Assembly: GCF_008330945.1 (NCBI RefSeq)
Contig: NZ_CP043489.1
Location: 3,855,501-3,919,500 of the forward strand
Source of the DNA: Labrys sp. KNU-23
GTDB lineage: Bacteria > Pseudomonadota > Alphaproteobacteria > Rhizobiales > Labraceae
Direction: 5' to 3'
Length of the DNA: 64,000 nt
Shown: piece by piece, positions 8,994-19,997 of the stretch
Layout of the letters: each line of letters starts with the position of its first letter
Position numbering within the stretch: the stretch's first letter is position 1
Notes under the pieces: model-generated
What the model saw: only the letters and a program-made list of their open reading frames with translations
Databases searched by the model: none
What the model was told of the DNA's origin: nothing
Program-made: the position numbers and the translations under genes

Positions 8994-10169
8994 TCATCCC
9001 AGCCGCCCGGTATTGAGGATGTTGGCGGGGTCGAAGGCCTGCTTCACCCTGGCGCTCAGGGCGGCGAGCGGCCCCTCCTTGGCGCCGAAATGGAAGGAGC
9101 CGGCTCGGAAATCGGCGCTGGCCTTGATCAGCATGGCATGGCCGCCCTCGGCCTTGGTGGCCGAGACGATCGCCTTGGCAAATTCCGCCGTCTCCGGCGC
9201 CAGCAGCCAGATCAGGCCGCCGCCCCAATCGTAGAACAGCTTGATCTCGCCGAGCCAGCGCAGCGAGGCGCCCAAGGCGGCAGCCTTGGAAGGGGCCACC
9301 GAGAGGCGCCAGATCATGCCGTCCTGCTGAGCCAGCGGCGCGACATCGGCGATGTCGAACCAGAAACTGCGGCAATCCCGCTGCTCGAGCACGGCATGGT
9401 CGCCGAAGCGCTTGAGCAGGCTGCCGAGCCGTTCCTGCCGATAGGCGATCGAGCTTTCGAAATTCTCCAGCCGCAGCACCGTGAGGGCCGTGCCGGAGGC
9501 CAGGTCTCCGGGCACGTGGGCCGCCGCTGAAACCTCGAAAGGGCTGCCGAGCCCCGAGGACATCAGGGCGATGGCCTGGCCATCGTCGAGGCCCTGCCAG
9601 ACCAGGCTGGTGCTGGCCTCGGGCTTGGGCAGCACCTTGAAGATCGCTTCGGTGAGGATGCCGAGCGTGCCCCAGGAGCCCGCCATCAGCTTGGTCAGGT
9701 CGTAGCCGGTGACGTTCTTCATCACCCGACCGCCATTCTTGATGGTCTCGCCCTTGCCGTTGACGAAGCGCACGCCGATCAGGCTGTCGCGGCAGGCGCC
9801 GGTGATGATCCGGCGCGGCCCGGAGAGATTGGCGGCGACCAGGCCTCCGACCGTGGGTTCATTCGAAGCGGTATCGAGGAGCCGCCGCCAGTCGCCCGGC
9901 TCGAAGGGCAGCATCTGGCCGCGGGCGTCGAGTGTCGCTGTAAGCTCCGCAAGGGAGGTACCGGCCCGGGCGCCGATCACCATTTCGGCCGGTTCATAGA
10001 GCGTGATGCCGGTAAGGCCCCGCGTTTCCAGGATGGCGGAGGCATCCGCCGGCCTGCCGATGCCGGCCTTCGAGCCACCGCCGGTCACGGCGAGCGGGAT
10101 CTTGTTCCGGAAGGCTTCGGTAACGATGCCGGCCATTTCCGCTTCGCTGGTGGGGGAGAACACCGTCAT
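8994..10169 (-). CDS. glcE: Glycolate oxidase FAD-binding subunit
   Basis: A 391-residue flavoprotein subunit of glycolate oxidase. The PCMH-type FAD domain begins near residue 15 and contains VTGGGSKAGIG and later GRVMKNVTGYDLTKLMAGSWGT, both characteristic of GlcE. A C-terminal FAD-oxidase segment ends in FDPANILNTGRLG. Its start overlaps the glcD stop by 4 bp (ATGA), implying translational coupling and fixing the start within a much longer open frame. Confidence 0.95.
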   Translation of the reverse strand: MTVFSPTSEAEMAGIVTEAFRNKIPLAVTGGGSKAGIGRPADASAILETRGLTGITLYEPAEMVIGARAGTSLAELTATLDARGQMLPFEPGDWRRLLDTASNEPTVGGLVAANLSGPRRIITGACRDSLIGVRFVNGKGETIKNGGRVMKNVTGYDLTKLMAGSWGTLGILTEAIFKVLPKPEASTSLVWQGLDDGQAIALMSSGLGSPFEVSAAAHVPGDLASGTALTVLRLENFESSIAYRQERLGSLLKRFGDHAVLEQRDCRSFWFDIADVAPLAQQDGMIWRLSVAPSKAAALGASLRWLGEIKLFYDWGGGLIWLLAPETAEFAKAIVSATKAEGGHAMLIKASADFRAGSFHFGAKEGPLAALSARVKQAFDPANILNTGRLG

Positions 10170-11632
10170 GCCGCCCAGCCTCCCGGACGCATGTCGAGCG
10201 GGAAGACCTTGGCTGGGTTGAGCAGCCATTTCGGATCGAAGGCGAGCTTGAGGTCGCGCTGCTGGTCGAGATCGATCTGGTCGAACTGCTCGCGCATCAG
10301 GTCGCGCTTCTCGATGCCGACGCCGTGCTCGCCGGTCAGGCAGCCGCCGGCCTCCACGCAGAGCCGCAGGATGTCGAAGCCGCAGGCCTCGGCCTTCTCG
10401 CGCTGGTCGGCGTCGTTGACGTTGTAGAGTACCAGGGGGTGCAGATTGCCATCGCCGGCATGGAAGACATTGGCGACGCGCAGGCCGTGGGCTTCGGTGA
10501 TCTCGTCGATGCGCTTGAGCACCATCGGCAATTGCCCGGTCGGAATGGTGCCGTCCATGCAGATATAGTCGGCGATGCGGCCGGTGGCGCCGAAAGCCGA
10601 TTTGCGGCCCTTCCAGATCGCCGCGCTCTCGGCCTCGGATTTGGAGACCTTGATGGTGGTGGCGCCATGCTGGCGCGCCATGGTGGAGATCAGGCCGAGC
10701 AGCCGGTCGATCTCGGCATCCGAGCCCTCGACCTCGATGATCAGCATGGCGCCTGCGTCGAGCGGATAGCCGGCATGGGCGAAGCCCTCGGTGATTTCGA
10801 TGGCGAGCTTGTCCATATATTCGATGGCGACGGGAATGATGCCGGAGGCGATGATGGCGGCGACGCACCGCCCCGCCTCCTCGGGAGCGGCGAAGCCCAC
10901 CAGCATCGGGCGGGCGCCCTCGGCCATCGGCAGGATGCGCACCACCGCCTCGGTGACGATGCCGAACTGACCTTCCGAGCCGATGACGATGCCGAGCAGG
11001 TCATAGCCGTCGGCATCCATGGCGTCGCCGCCGATGTCGAGGATCTCCCCTGCCACGGTCACAAGCCTGACGCCGAGGATGTTGTTGGTGGTGACGCCGT
11101 ATTTCAGGCAATGCGCGCCGCCCGAATTCATGGCGATGTTGCCGGCAATCGTGCAGGCGAGCTGGCTGGAGGGATCTGGCGCATAGAAGAAGCTTTCATG
11201 CGCCACGGCGCCGGAAATGCCGAGATTGGTGATGCCGGCCTGCACGCGCGCCAGCCTGTCCTCGAAGCGCATCTCCAGTACCTTGCTCATCTTGGAGAGG
11301 CCGACGACCACGGCGTCCGCCTGGGGCAAGGCGCCGCCGGCGAGCGAGGTACCGGCACCGCGTGGGATGACGGGAACGCCCTCCTGGTTGAGGAATTTCA
11401 GGATCGCCGCGACTTCCTCGGTGGTCTCGGGCAGCACCACGGCAAGCGGCACGGCGCGGTAGGCGGTAAAGGCGTCCGTCTCATAGGCGCGACGCTCGTC
11501 CTCGCTGACGATCAGGTTCGCCGCAGGCACCAGCCCGGCCAGTCCGTCGACGATCGCCTGCCGCCGCGCCAGGATGGCGGGATCGGGCGGCGGCATCGGA
11601 ATGCCGGTGGTCGATGGGGTGCCTTCAGGCAT
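10166..11632 (-). CDS. glcD: Glycolate oxidase catalytic subunit
   Basis: It oxidises glycolate to glyoxylate with FAD. In 488 residues the FAD-binding loop is PRGAGTSLAGGA, and the C-terminal oxidase domain has the HAGDGNLHP motif and GEHGVG near the end, as in GlcD and D-lactate dehydrogenases of the family. The start at 11632 is preceded by AGGAGGAA. D-lactate or D-2-hydroxyglutarate dehydrogenase would be alternatives for the subunit alone, but the linked glcE and glcF and the nearby malate synthase G support glycolate. Confidence 0.95.
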   Translation of the reverse strand: MPEGTPSTTGIPMPPPDPAILARRQAIVDGLAGLVPAANLIVSEDERRAYETDAFTAYRAVPLAVVLPETTEEVAAILKFLNQEGVPVIPRGAGTSLAGGALPQADAVVVGLSKMSKVLEMRFEDRLARVQAGITNLGISGAVAHESFFYAPDPSSQLACTIAGNIAMNSGGAHCLKYGVTTNNILGVRLVTVAGEILDIGGDAMDADGYDLLGIVIGSEGQFGIVTEAVVRILPMAEGARPMLVGFAAPEEAGRCVAAIIASGIIPVAIEYMDKLAIEITEGFAHAGYPLDAGAMLIIEVEGSDAEIDRLLGLISTMARQHGATTIKVSKSEAESAAIWKGRKSAFGATGRIADYICMDGTIPTGQLPMVLKRIDEITEAHGLRVANVFHAGDGNLHPLVLYNVNDADQREKAEACGFDILRLCVEAGGCLTGEHGVGIEKRDLMREQFDQIDLDQQRDLKLAFDPKWLLNPAKVFPLDMRPGGWAA

Positions 11633-11752
11633 GGTTGGTTTCCTCCTGCAGTGCCGGATCCGGCACCGCGCCGATGCATTCAGCCTCACCAGGGGCCATT
11701 TTTACGGCCTCAAGGTAGTAATCATGCATGTCTTATTGAATTATTGCCGCCA

Positions 11753-12466
11753 TTATCGCGCGAGCCGCATGAAATTTCGATAGACAAGGGCGGCGTTGGC
11801 CTCGAAGCCTTCGGCGTGGGCGGCGATATCGGCCTGCAGGCGCTCCATGGCGCCTTCGCCATTGGTGCGCTCCAGGGCGGTCCTGTATTCGGGCACGCAG
11901 CCCCATTGCTGCACGGCGGCATTCTCGGCCTCGACGTGATATTGCATGCCCCAGGCCCGCGGCGCGGCACGAATAGCCTGGACGGGGCAGATCGGCGAAG
12001 AGGCCAGCACCGCGGCGCCCTCGGGCGCCTGGGCGACGCGCACCGAATGCCATTGCAGGGCCCGAAAGCGCGGGGCGAGCCCTTCGAACAGCGGATCAGT
12101 CTGGCCGGCTTGCGTCACATCCACATCGAAGACGCCGACTTCCGGTGGGATCTGCGGCCCGCAGGTGCCCCCGAGCGCATCGGCCAGGAGCTGATGGCCG
12201 AGGCAGATGCCGAGATAGGGCTTGTCGAGCTCGCGCACCCAGTGGCGGATGACGCGCTTTTCCTCGATCAGCCAGGGAAACTGGTCGACATCCCAGACAT
12301 CCATGGCGCCGCCCATGACCCAGAGCGCGTCATAGGGGTCGAGCACGGGGATGGTGCCGCCTTCGTCGAGTTCGACCGCGTCCCATTCGACGCCGTCACG
12401 GGCGAAGAAGGAACGGAAAATGCCGGGATGCTCGGAGGCGAGGTGCTGGAGGACGAGAATACGCAT
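11753..12466 (-). CDS. Class I glutamine amidotransferase-like protein
   Basis: A 237-residue stand-alone GATase domain. The nucleophile elbow GICLGHQ places the catalytic cysteine at residue 88, and the His-Glu pair appears in MQYHVEAE near residue 187. Proteins of this type either release ammonia from glutamine for a partner enzyme or cleave gamma-glutamyl bonds, as PuuD does. No synthetase partner is adjacent. It lies 120 bp upstream of glcD on the same strand. The start at MRILVLQ was chosen because the family begins there. Confidence 0.85.
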   Translation of the reverse strand: MRILVLQHLASEHPGIFRSFFARDGVEWDAVELDEGGTIPVLDPYDALWVMGGAMDVWDVDQFPWLIEEKRVIRHWVRELDKPYLGICLGHQLLADALGGTCGPQIPPEVGVFDVDVTQAGQTDPLFEGLAPRFRALQWHSVRVAQAPEGAAVLASSPICPVQAIRAAPRAWGMQYHVEAENAAVQQWGCVPEYRTALERTNGEGAMERLQADIAAHAEGFEANAALVYRNFMRLAR

Positions 12467-12556
12467 GGCGGGATGAAAGCCGTCGACAATCGAATGGTCA
12501 GACCATCCGACAGGCAATCATCGCTTCGTGCAAGCCCTATTGTCGCCCGCAAGCCC

Positions 12557-13213
12557 TCATCCGGCAGGCAAGGGAGCTGAAACGGGCGCGGTGCGTCGCC
12601 GCAGGCCAAGCCAGAGGGCACCGCCGATCAGAAAGGCAAGACTGCCGAAGGTCGCCAGGCTTGGCGGATGTCCCGGCACCTCGCTCCAGCGCGGCGACAC
12701 CACGTCCGCGGTGTTGAACGCCTCGCCGCTGAAGCGGCAAAGAACCAGCGAGGCATTGTTCCTGACCATGTCGAGCCCGACCTTGTCGACCAGGGCACGC
12801 ACCTCCGCGCGATCTCCGCGGGTCTGCCGGAGCTCGAGCAGCAGGGCCTGCGTGCCGGCGAGATAGGCATGGCTGCATTCGTTGAAAGGGCTTTCCTCAT
12901 CCTTCAGGCTGCCCGGTACCAGGCCGCGGAAGCAGAAGAAATACTGCCAGTCCACGAAGGCGCGCAGCCGGCGCGCGGTCTCATCGAGTCCGGTCTGGCG
13001 GTCGGCCAGGGCAAGGATGTCGGGCATGTTGGCGGCAATCACCGCCATCTGGCCATGGGTGAGGTTGGGGATGGGAATGCCGGCTCCCGTACCGTCGCCG
13101 TCCGCGGCCTGGCGATGGGCGAAGGCGGAGGTCGCCAGCAGGGCCAGCAGCAGGGCGCCGATGAAGCGGCCGGTGAGGCTGAGCACTCCGCTGATTGTAT
13201 TCCTGCCCGGCAT
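12557..13213 (-). CDS. Exported protein of unknown function in copper operon
   Basis: 218 residues with an N-terminal signal or anchor helix (FIGALLLALLATSAFA), a soluble middle and a C-terminal membrane helix (LATFGSLAFLIGGALWLGL) ending in Arg residues. The soluble part has cysteines in FCFRG, ECSH and LCRF contexts plus several histidines, so metal or disulfide binding is conceivable. I do not recognise the family. It is the last gene after copC-copD (74 bp from copD), which suggests an envelope copper role. The frame is open far upstream, but that is shadow. Confidence 0.65.
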   Translation of the reverse strand: MPGRNTISGVLSLTGRFIGALLLALLATSAFAHRQAADGDGTGAGIPIPNLTHGQMAVIAANMPDILALADRQTGLDETARRLRAFVDWQYFFCFRGLVPGSLKDEESPFNECSHAYLAGTQALLLELRQTRGDRAEVRALVDKVGLDMVRNNASLVLCRFSGEAFNTADVVSPRWSEVPGHPPSLATFGSLAFLIGGALWLGLRRRTAPVSAPLPAG

Positions 13214-13287
13214 CTGGCCCTGCCTTCGATCGCCTCTGCCCCCGAGGGCACCTTTCCGGCAAGGCAAACCGTGATACGGCGTGCCTG

Positions 13288-14169
13288 TCAAGTCGGCTCG
13301 ATCATACCGAACAGGCTGACGAGGACGAGCACGCCGGCTCCGAGCAGCAATTCCGTAACGGTGAGACGGCCCAGCAGCCGCAGCGACCTCGTCCGTGCCA
13401 GGCGGATGCGGGGGACGAGGAAGTAGCGGTTGGTCAGGGCGATGGCGATCATGACGCCGACGAGGCCGATCTTGGTGGCAAGCAAGGCCTGGTAAGGCGA
13501 AGACCAATCCGCCGGCGGGTGCCCGAGCACGAAGGCCGTGTTGGCGATGCCGGTGACGACCACGAGCGAGACGGCGACATGGCCGGCGGTTGAAAAACGG
13601 CGAAGTGCCCGGGCGGCGGGGGGGAAAGGCGAGGCCTCCCCGAGCATCGCCAGACACGGGAGGAGAGGGATGAGGGCGCCGAGCCAGGCGCCCGCCGCGA
13701 GCAGATGCAGCATGTGGTTGCCCCTCTGCAGCAGGCCAGGCCAGCCGCTCAGCATGGCGGCGTGACCGGTCAGGGCGAGGCTGGCGAGAAGCAGGCCCGA
13801 GCAGAAAGCGAGTGCGGGCAACCGGCGCGGTCCGAGCAGAAACACGGCAGGCAGACACGCTGCAAGGGCCAGTCGCCATTGCCAGGCGCGACCGAAGCTG
13901 CTGTCGGTCAACACCGAGGTGATCAGGGCCCGGTTGAGCGTGTCGGCCCAGCCGTCACCGATCTCGCCGCTTTTCAGCAGGAGCCAGGCCAGGGTGGTCG
14001 CGGCGGCAAGGCCTGCCGCAGCGACCAGTATCATTCTCAGCCGCTCCCCAAGCCGCTCGGCCAGCTCCTTCGGCGCCAGGACGGCGACGAAGGCGCTGGT
14101 GCCGAACAGGGCCATCGCTGCGGCATAATGCAGGAAGCGGCAGGCCTGGAGGGCGGTTTCGAGATCCAT
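13288..14169 (-). CDS. copD: CopD-family copper resistance membrane protein
   Basis: A 293-residue protein of about eight membrane helices from the CopD/PcoD family, thought to move copper across the inner membrane together with CopC. An early FLHYAAAMALFGTSAF helix and the HMLHLLAAGAWLGALIPL helix, with conserved histidines for copper, fit the family. Its ATG overlaps the copC stop by one base (TGATG), so the two are translationally coupled. Confidence 0.88.
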   Translation of the reverse strand: MDLETALQACRFLHYAAAMALFGTSAFVAVLAPKELAERLGERLRMILVAAAGLAAATTLAWLLLKSGEIGDGWADTLNRALITSVLTDSSFGRAWQWRLALAACLPAVFLLGPRRLPALAFCSGLLLASLALTGHAAMLSGWPGLLQRGNHMLHLLAAGAWLGALIPLLPCLAMLGEASPFPPAARALRRFSTAGHVAVSLVVVTGIANTAFVLGHPPADWSSPYQALLATKIGLVGVMIAIALTNRYFLVPRIRLARTRSLRLLGRLTVTELLLGAGVLVLVSLFGMIEPT

Positions 14170-14561
14170 CAGGGTTTCACGTCGAAGGAATAGCTGCCCT
14201 TGACCTTATGGCCATCCTTGGAAAGGACATGCCATTGCACCGTATATTTGCCCGGCGCGAGCTTGGCGGTAATGGGCACGGAGAGGCTGGCCTCGTCATT
14301 GCCGGCATGGGCGGGATCGCCGGTTGCGACGGCTTTCTGATCCGGACCGGTCAGGCTGGCACCCGAGAATTTGAGATCGACGCCTTCGCTGAAATGCAGT
14401 TCCAGCGCGGCGGGCGCAGCCGCGACCTCAGCCTTGTCGGCCGGGGTCGCGGATTTCAGATGGGCATGGGCCAGAGCCGATCCGGCTGCCGCCAGGCTGA
14501 GGGCGGCAGTGAGCGAAAGACGCGAGAGATTGCGCATGAGCGACATGGTGTGAACCTTCAT
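14169..14561 (-). CDS. copC: CopC-family periplasmic copper-binding protein
   Basis: 130 residues: a signal peptide ending SALA, then a mature protein starting HAHLKSATP. The N-terminal histidine (His32 of the precursor) is the first Cu(II) ligand in CopC proteins, and the DGHKVKGSYSF motif near the C-terminus supplies the usual Asp and His ligands. No Met-rich Cu(I) loop is evident, so this is the Cu(II)-only type. It is coupled to copD. Confidence 0.92.
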   Translation of the reverse strand: MKVHTMSLMRNLSRLSLTAALSLAAAGSALAHAHLKSATPADKAEVAAAPAALELHFSEGVDLKFSGASLTGPDQKAVATGDPAHAGNDEASLSVPITAKLAPGKYTVQWHVLSKDGHKVKGSYSFDVKP

Positions 14562-14654
14562 GGTTAGTCCGCCATCATCGGCGGGGGAAGGATGGGAGCA
14601 ATAGGGAGGTGGCGAAGACAGGCCCCGCTGCCTCCAGGCTGCGAAGGGTGCCGT

Positions 14655-16025
14655 TCAGGCAAAGGCGCGGCGCAAAGGCGGCACGGTGCGGATGACCAGG
14701 AGATCCAGTGCCACCATCACGGCGATGGCGAGCCCCGTGATCGGAAAGGCAAGGCCGACGGCGATAGCCACGATCCACAGGCCGCGATAGACGCGTGGAT
14801 CGCCGGGATAGGGCGGCACACCGAGCCTGCCGCTCGGGCGGCGCTTCCACCACATCATCACGCCGGAGACGCTGGCAAGGATGATGGCAAGGCAGGTCGC
14901 CAGCATCACCAGCTGGTTGGCGAGGCCCCATTGCTGGCCCTGATGCACGTTGATGCCGAATTCGATCGCCTTGGCGACGCCGCCGAAATCCGCGAATTTG
15001 AGATCGACGATCGGTTTGCCCGAATATTGGTCGATATGGATGGTGCGCTCCTTGGCGAGTTCGTCCGGGAAGATCGCCGCGGTGTAGACGCCGTCTTGCT
15101 CGGCCGGCAGCGCCATTTCGAAGCCGGGCGCGATGCCGAGACCGCGGGCGACGGCAACCGCGCGGTCGAGCCCGATCGCATGGGTGTAGGGCTGGGCCGA
15201 TTGGGGCACCGGCGAATTCTCCACCGTCCAGCCGGCCTTGCTGACGACATCCTGCAGCGGCACGCTGGAAGTCGGCGTCTCGTCCCAGAGCTGGGTCGGA
15301 TAGCCCAGGCCCGCCTGGGTGGCGAAGCCATTGAGCTGCTTGCCCCAGAAGCCGGCCCAGGGCAGGCCGCTCGCCGCCAGGAAGAAGATCACCAGCCCGG
15401 CGAAGGCGCCGGTGACGGCGTGGAGGTCACGCCACCATACCCGGCGTGCCGGCGTGCCGCGAAGGCTCACCACGCCGCCGCTCTGGCCGCGGGGCCACCA
15501 CAGATAGATCCCCGTCATCACCAGGATGAGGGCGAAGCCGCCGACGGCCTCGATCAGCCGGTTGGTGAAGGTGCCGAACAGCTCCAGGCTGTGGATCTTC
15601 TTGATCAGCCACATCGGCTCGCGGTCGGCGCGCAGCGTATCGAGCACCGCGCCGCTATAGGGATCGAGGTAGACGTAGTGCTTGCCGCTGTCGTCCTTGT
15701 AGGTGACCTTGGCCGAGGATGTGGCGTCGGCAGGCTCGGCATAGGCGGTGGCGGCGGCCTCGGGCCGTCCGTCCAAGGCCTTGTCGACCAGCTCTTCCGG
15801 CGACAAAGCGGGCGTGCCGGGATTGATGACGACGGTACGGTAGGCAAAGAGCGTGTGGTTGATCTCGTCCTTGAACAGATAGAGCGAACCGGTGACGGCC
15901 AGCAGGATCATGAAGGGGACGCAGAGGAGGCCGGCATAGAAATGCCAGCGCCAGATCGCGCGCTGCAGCGACAGGCGCGTGGGCGGAGCGACCGCGAGGG
16001 CGTCCGCGCCGTGGGAGATGGTCAT
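14655..16025 (-). CDS. PepSY-associated membrane protein (PiuB-like)
   Basis: A 456-residue inner-membrane protein with four main helices and large periplasmic PepSY domains. The first helix is followed by TGSLYLFKDEINHTLF, the typical start of PepSY_TM proteins, and helix 2 is preceded by an RRVWWRDLHAVTG segment. Such proteins accompany TonB siderophore or copper receptors and are thought to reduce or handle metal complexes. It lies upstream of copC (93 bp) in the same operon, which points to copper more than iron here. Confidence 0.85.
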   Translation of the reverse strand: MTISHGADALAVAPPTRLSLQRAIWRWHFYAGLLCVPFMILLAVTGSLYLFKDEINHTLFAYRTVVINPGTPALSPEELVDKALDGRPEAAATAYAEPADATSSAKVTYKDDSGKHYVYLDPYSGAVLDTLRADREPMWLIKKIHSLELFGTFTNRLIEAVGGFALILVMTGIYLWWPRGQSGGVVSLRGTPARRVWWRDLHAVTGAFAGLVIFFLAASGLPWAGFWGKQLNGFATQAGLGYPTQLWDETPTSSVPLQDVVSKAGWTVENSPVPQSAQPYTHAIGLDRAVAVARGLGIAPGFEMALPAEQDGVYTAAIFPDELAKERTIHIDQYSGKPIVDLKFADFGGVAKAIEFGINVHQGQQWGLANQLVMLATCLAIILASVSGVMMWWKRRPSGRLGVPPYPGDPRVYRGLWIVAIAVGLAFPITGLAIAVMVALDLLVIRTVPPLRRAFA

Positions 16026-16113
16026 GGCTGTGTCCTGAGTTGCCGTCCACCTGCTCGCAACAGGAAGTTGCGGGCGGCGTCAGGCGGAAAACAAAAGGGG
16101 AGTCGTTCTCAGA

Positions 16114-16515
16114 TCATGCCATCGGCGGTCCGCGCGGCTGGGCGGCCGCGCGATGGAGGGATGGGGGGATGCGGGTGTCCGCCGCCCAGGGGGCGAGGGC
16201 GGCCACCACGGGCAGGCGCCGCGGCAGGTCGATGCCGGCGGGTGAGGCCGGACCGCCGAAGCCGGGGCAGAGGATGCAGCACTCGGCCTCATGACCACGA
16301 TGGTCTGCGGGTGGGCCCGATCCCGCATCGGTGATGCCCATGCCGTTGCCGGCACAGACGATTTCGAGTGCGGCGAGGTTGCGGTCGAGCGTGTCGGCCC
16401 GCAATTGCGGCGCCATCAGCACGCTCATCAGCAGGGTGTTGACGAGCAGCGCATAGACGGCGAGGGCCGTGATGGCGGCCCTCGTGATGTCCCTGCCTAT
16501 GCGCAAAACCTGCAC
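16114..16515 (-). CDS. DUF2946 small Cys/His-rich exported protein
   Basis: A 133-residue protein with one N-terminal hydrophobic segment and a Cys/His cluster, HRGHEAECCILCPGFGG, that marks DUF2946. The family is often found beside copper and TonB-linked genes and is suspected of binding copper. It appears to be the first gene of the operon running through the PepSY gene, copC, copD and the unknown gene. The C-terminal third is Pro/Arg-rich and poorly conserved. Another frame overlaps it, but only this one carries the motif. Confidence 0.7.
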   Translation of the reverse strand: MQVLRIGRDITRAAITALAVYALLVNTLLMSVLMAPQLRADTLDRNLAALEIVCAGNGMGITDAGSGPPADHRGHEAECCILCPGFGGPASPAGIDLPRRLPVVAALAPWAADTRIPPSLHRAAAQPRGPPMA

Positions 16516-16580
16516 CGTCGCTGTTTCCTGATGTGGCCTGTCGAGGCGCGCCGGGGATGGCTACCGGCGCGATGATCATC

Positions 16581-16607
16581 TTGTCATTGCCCGGCTGGAC
16601 CCGGCAA
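16581..16607. repeat. Short CCGG-rich hairpin repeat
   Basis: TTGTCATTGCCCGGCTGGAC continues into CCGGCAA and folds into a hairpin (GCCCGG/CCGGC). It resembles one arm of the paired element at 31699-31793 and lies between acetoacetyl-CoA synthetase and the copper operon. Confidence 0.5.
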
Positions 16608-16673
16608 GAAACAACATTGTCGCGATTTTGAACCTGCCGATGCGATCGGCCTGGAAAGCGGCGGGCCTCTTGC

Positions 16674-18764
<2,091 letters not shown>

Positions 18765-19012
18765 GTCCTCGGCTGTTTCCCTTTGCTTCGGCGCTTCCCT
18801 TTGCAGAGCTTCCCGGCATTGCCGCAGCGCGCACCGCCCTTCGCAACTGCAGTATGACGATTTCGCGCTCTAAGGAAGAGGGTAATGCACCGACCCGTCT
18901 CAGCGGGAGGTTGCGCCTCGGTCCGCAAGCGACCGGCTATGGCGGACGATTGCGGCCCCCTGGGAAAGACTGAAGCCTTTGTCGCTGCCCTGCTATAAGA
19001 CCGTCTCCTGCG

Positions 19013-19048
19013 TCATGGAGCGCAGGTCATGGAGCGGAGGTCATGGAG
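19013..19048 (+). repeat. Three 14-bp tandem copies at a start codon
   Basis: TCATGGAG occurs at 19013, 19027 and 19041, a period of 14 bp, each with AGG-type purines nearby. The three ATGs are in three different frames, and only the last (19043) opens the methyltransferase gene. The second opens a 15-codon reading frame. Confidence 0.7.
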
Positions 19049-19717
19049 ATCTGGACGGAACTCGACAGTGTCGTGACGGCGGTTGGCGACCATATCGTCT
19101 TGCGCCGGCGCGGGGCGCTGTTCGACATCCGCTTCAACGGCTGGGAGTTGATGTCGAACCACGATCCCCGCTCGGAGATCGCACTGGCTCGAACCGTCTG
19201 CCGCCATCTCGGTGGCGCGGAGCCTCGTATCCTGATCGGCGGCCTCGGTATGGGCTATACGCTGAGGGCGGCGCTCGACGCCGTTGGCCCACGGGCGCGC
19301 ATTCTCGTCTGCGAGCTCCTGCCCGAGATCGTTGCCTGGAACCGAGACATACTCGCTCCGCTCGCCGGCCATCCGCTGGCGGACAGCCGCGTCAGCGTGG
19401 GTACCGGCAGCGTTGTCGAAGTCATTGCCGCCGAGCCTGGCGGTTTCGACGCCATCCTGCTCGATACCGACAATGGTCCCGATTATGTCGTGCACGAGCC
19501 GAACCATGCGCTCTATTCGAGCGAGGGAATTGCCCGCATCGCCCGCGCCCTCGCATCGGGAGGCGTTGCCGGCCTGTGGTCGGCTACCCGATCGGAGGCT
19601 TTCGAGGCCAATCTAGCGGCTTCGGCGCTGCCCTGGCGGCGCGAGCGGGTGTCGCTCGGGGAGCCGGGGCAGGAGCCGTTTCATATGGTGTATCTCATCG
19701 GGGCGCCTGTCGGATGA
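19043..19717 (+). CDS. Spermidine-synthase-like methyltransferase-fold protein
   Basis: 224 residues with the SAM/dcSAM-binding Rossmann fold: motif I is ILIGGLGMGYTLRAAL near residue 65, followed by an acidic strand end (LVCELLPEI) and DAILLDTDNGP. It lacks the full polyamine-binding set of true SpeE, so the annotation is fold-level only. The start at 19043 has GGAGG just upstream and is the only one of three tandem ATGs in frame. It is divergent from acetoacetyl-CoA synthetase. Confidence 0.75.
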   Translation: MEIWTELDSVVTAVGDHIVLRRRGALFDIRFNGWELMSNHDPRSEIALARTVCRHLGGAEPRILIGGLGMGYTLRAALDAVGPRARILVCELLPEIVAWNRDILAPLAGHPLADSRVSVGTGSVVEVIAAEPGGFDAILLDTDNGPDYVVHEPNHALYSSEGIARIARALASGGVAGLWSATRSEAFEANLAASALPWRRERVSLGEPGQEPFHMVYLIGAPVG

Positions 19718-19997
19718 AAGCAGGCAGGCTCCATGAAATAGAGGCATGTCGGCCTCTTGCGGCTTTCTTAACCATGACGGCCCATGATAGGGGGACTGGA
19801 GGCACGCGATTGTATCGTACCCGTCATGGCTGGCGATCGCCGCTTTTCCCGCATGGCGGCTTTGCCACAACCAAGCCTCGCTTTTACCATGATGGACTGC
19901 CATTTATAATGGACACAGTTTGTGATTCAGCTCCGTCGCCCGGGCGCATGGCAGAGGTCACCAACCAGTCTTTGATCGAGCGAGGCGCGGAAACGGC

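Noticed and set aside
7617..12580. Long plus-strand frames opposite glcF, glcE and glcD
   Set aside because: Products are charge-rich and without domains; the minus strand carries a complete, motif-verified glycolate oxidase.
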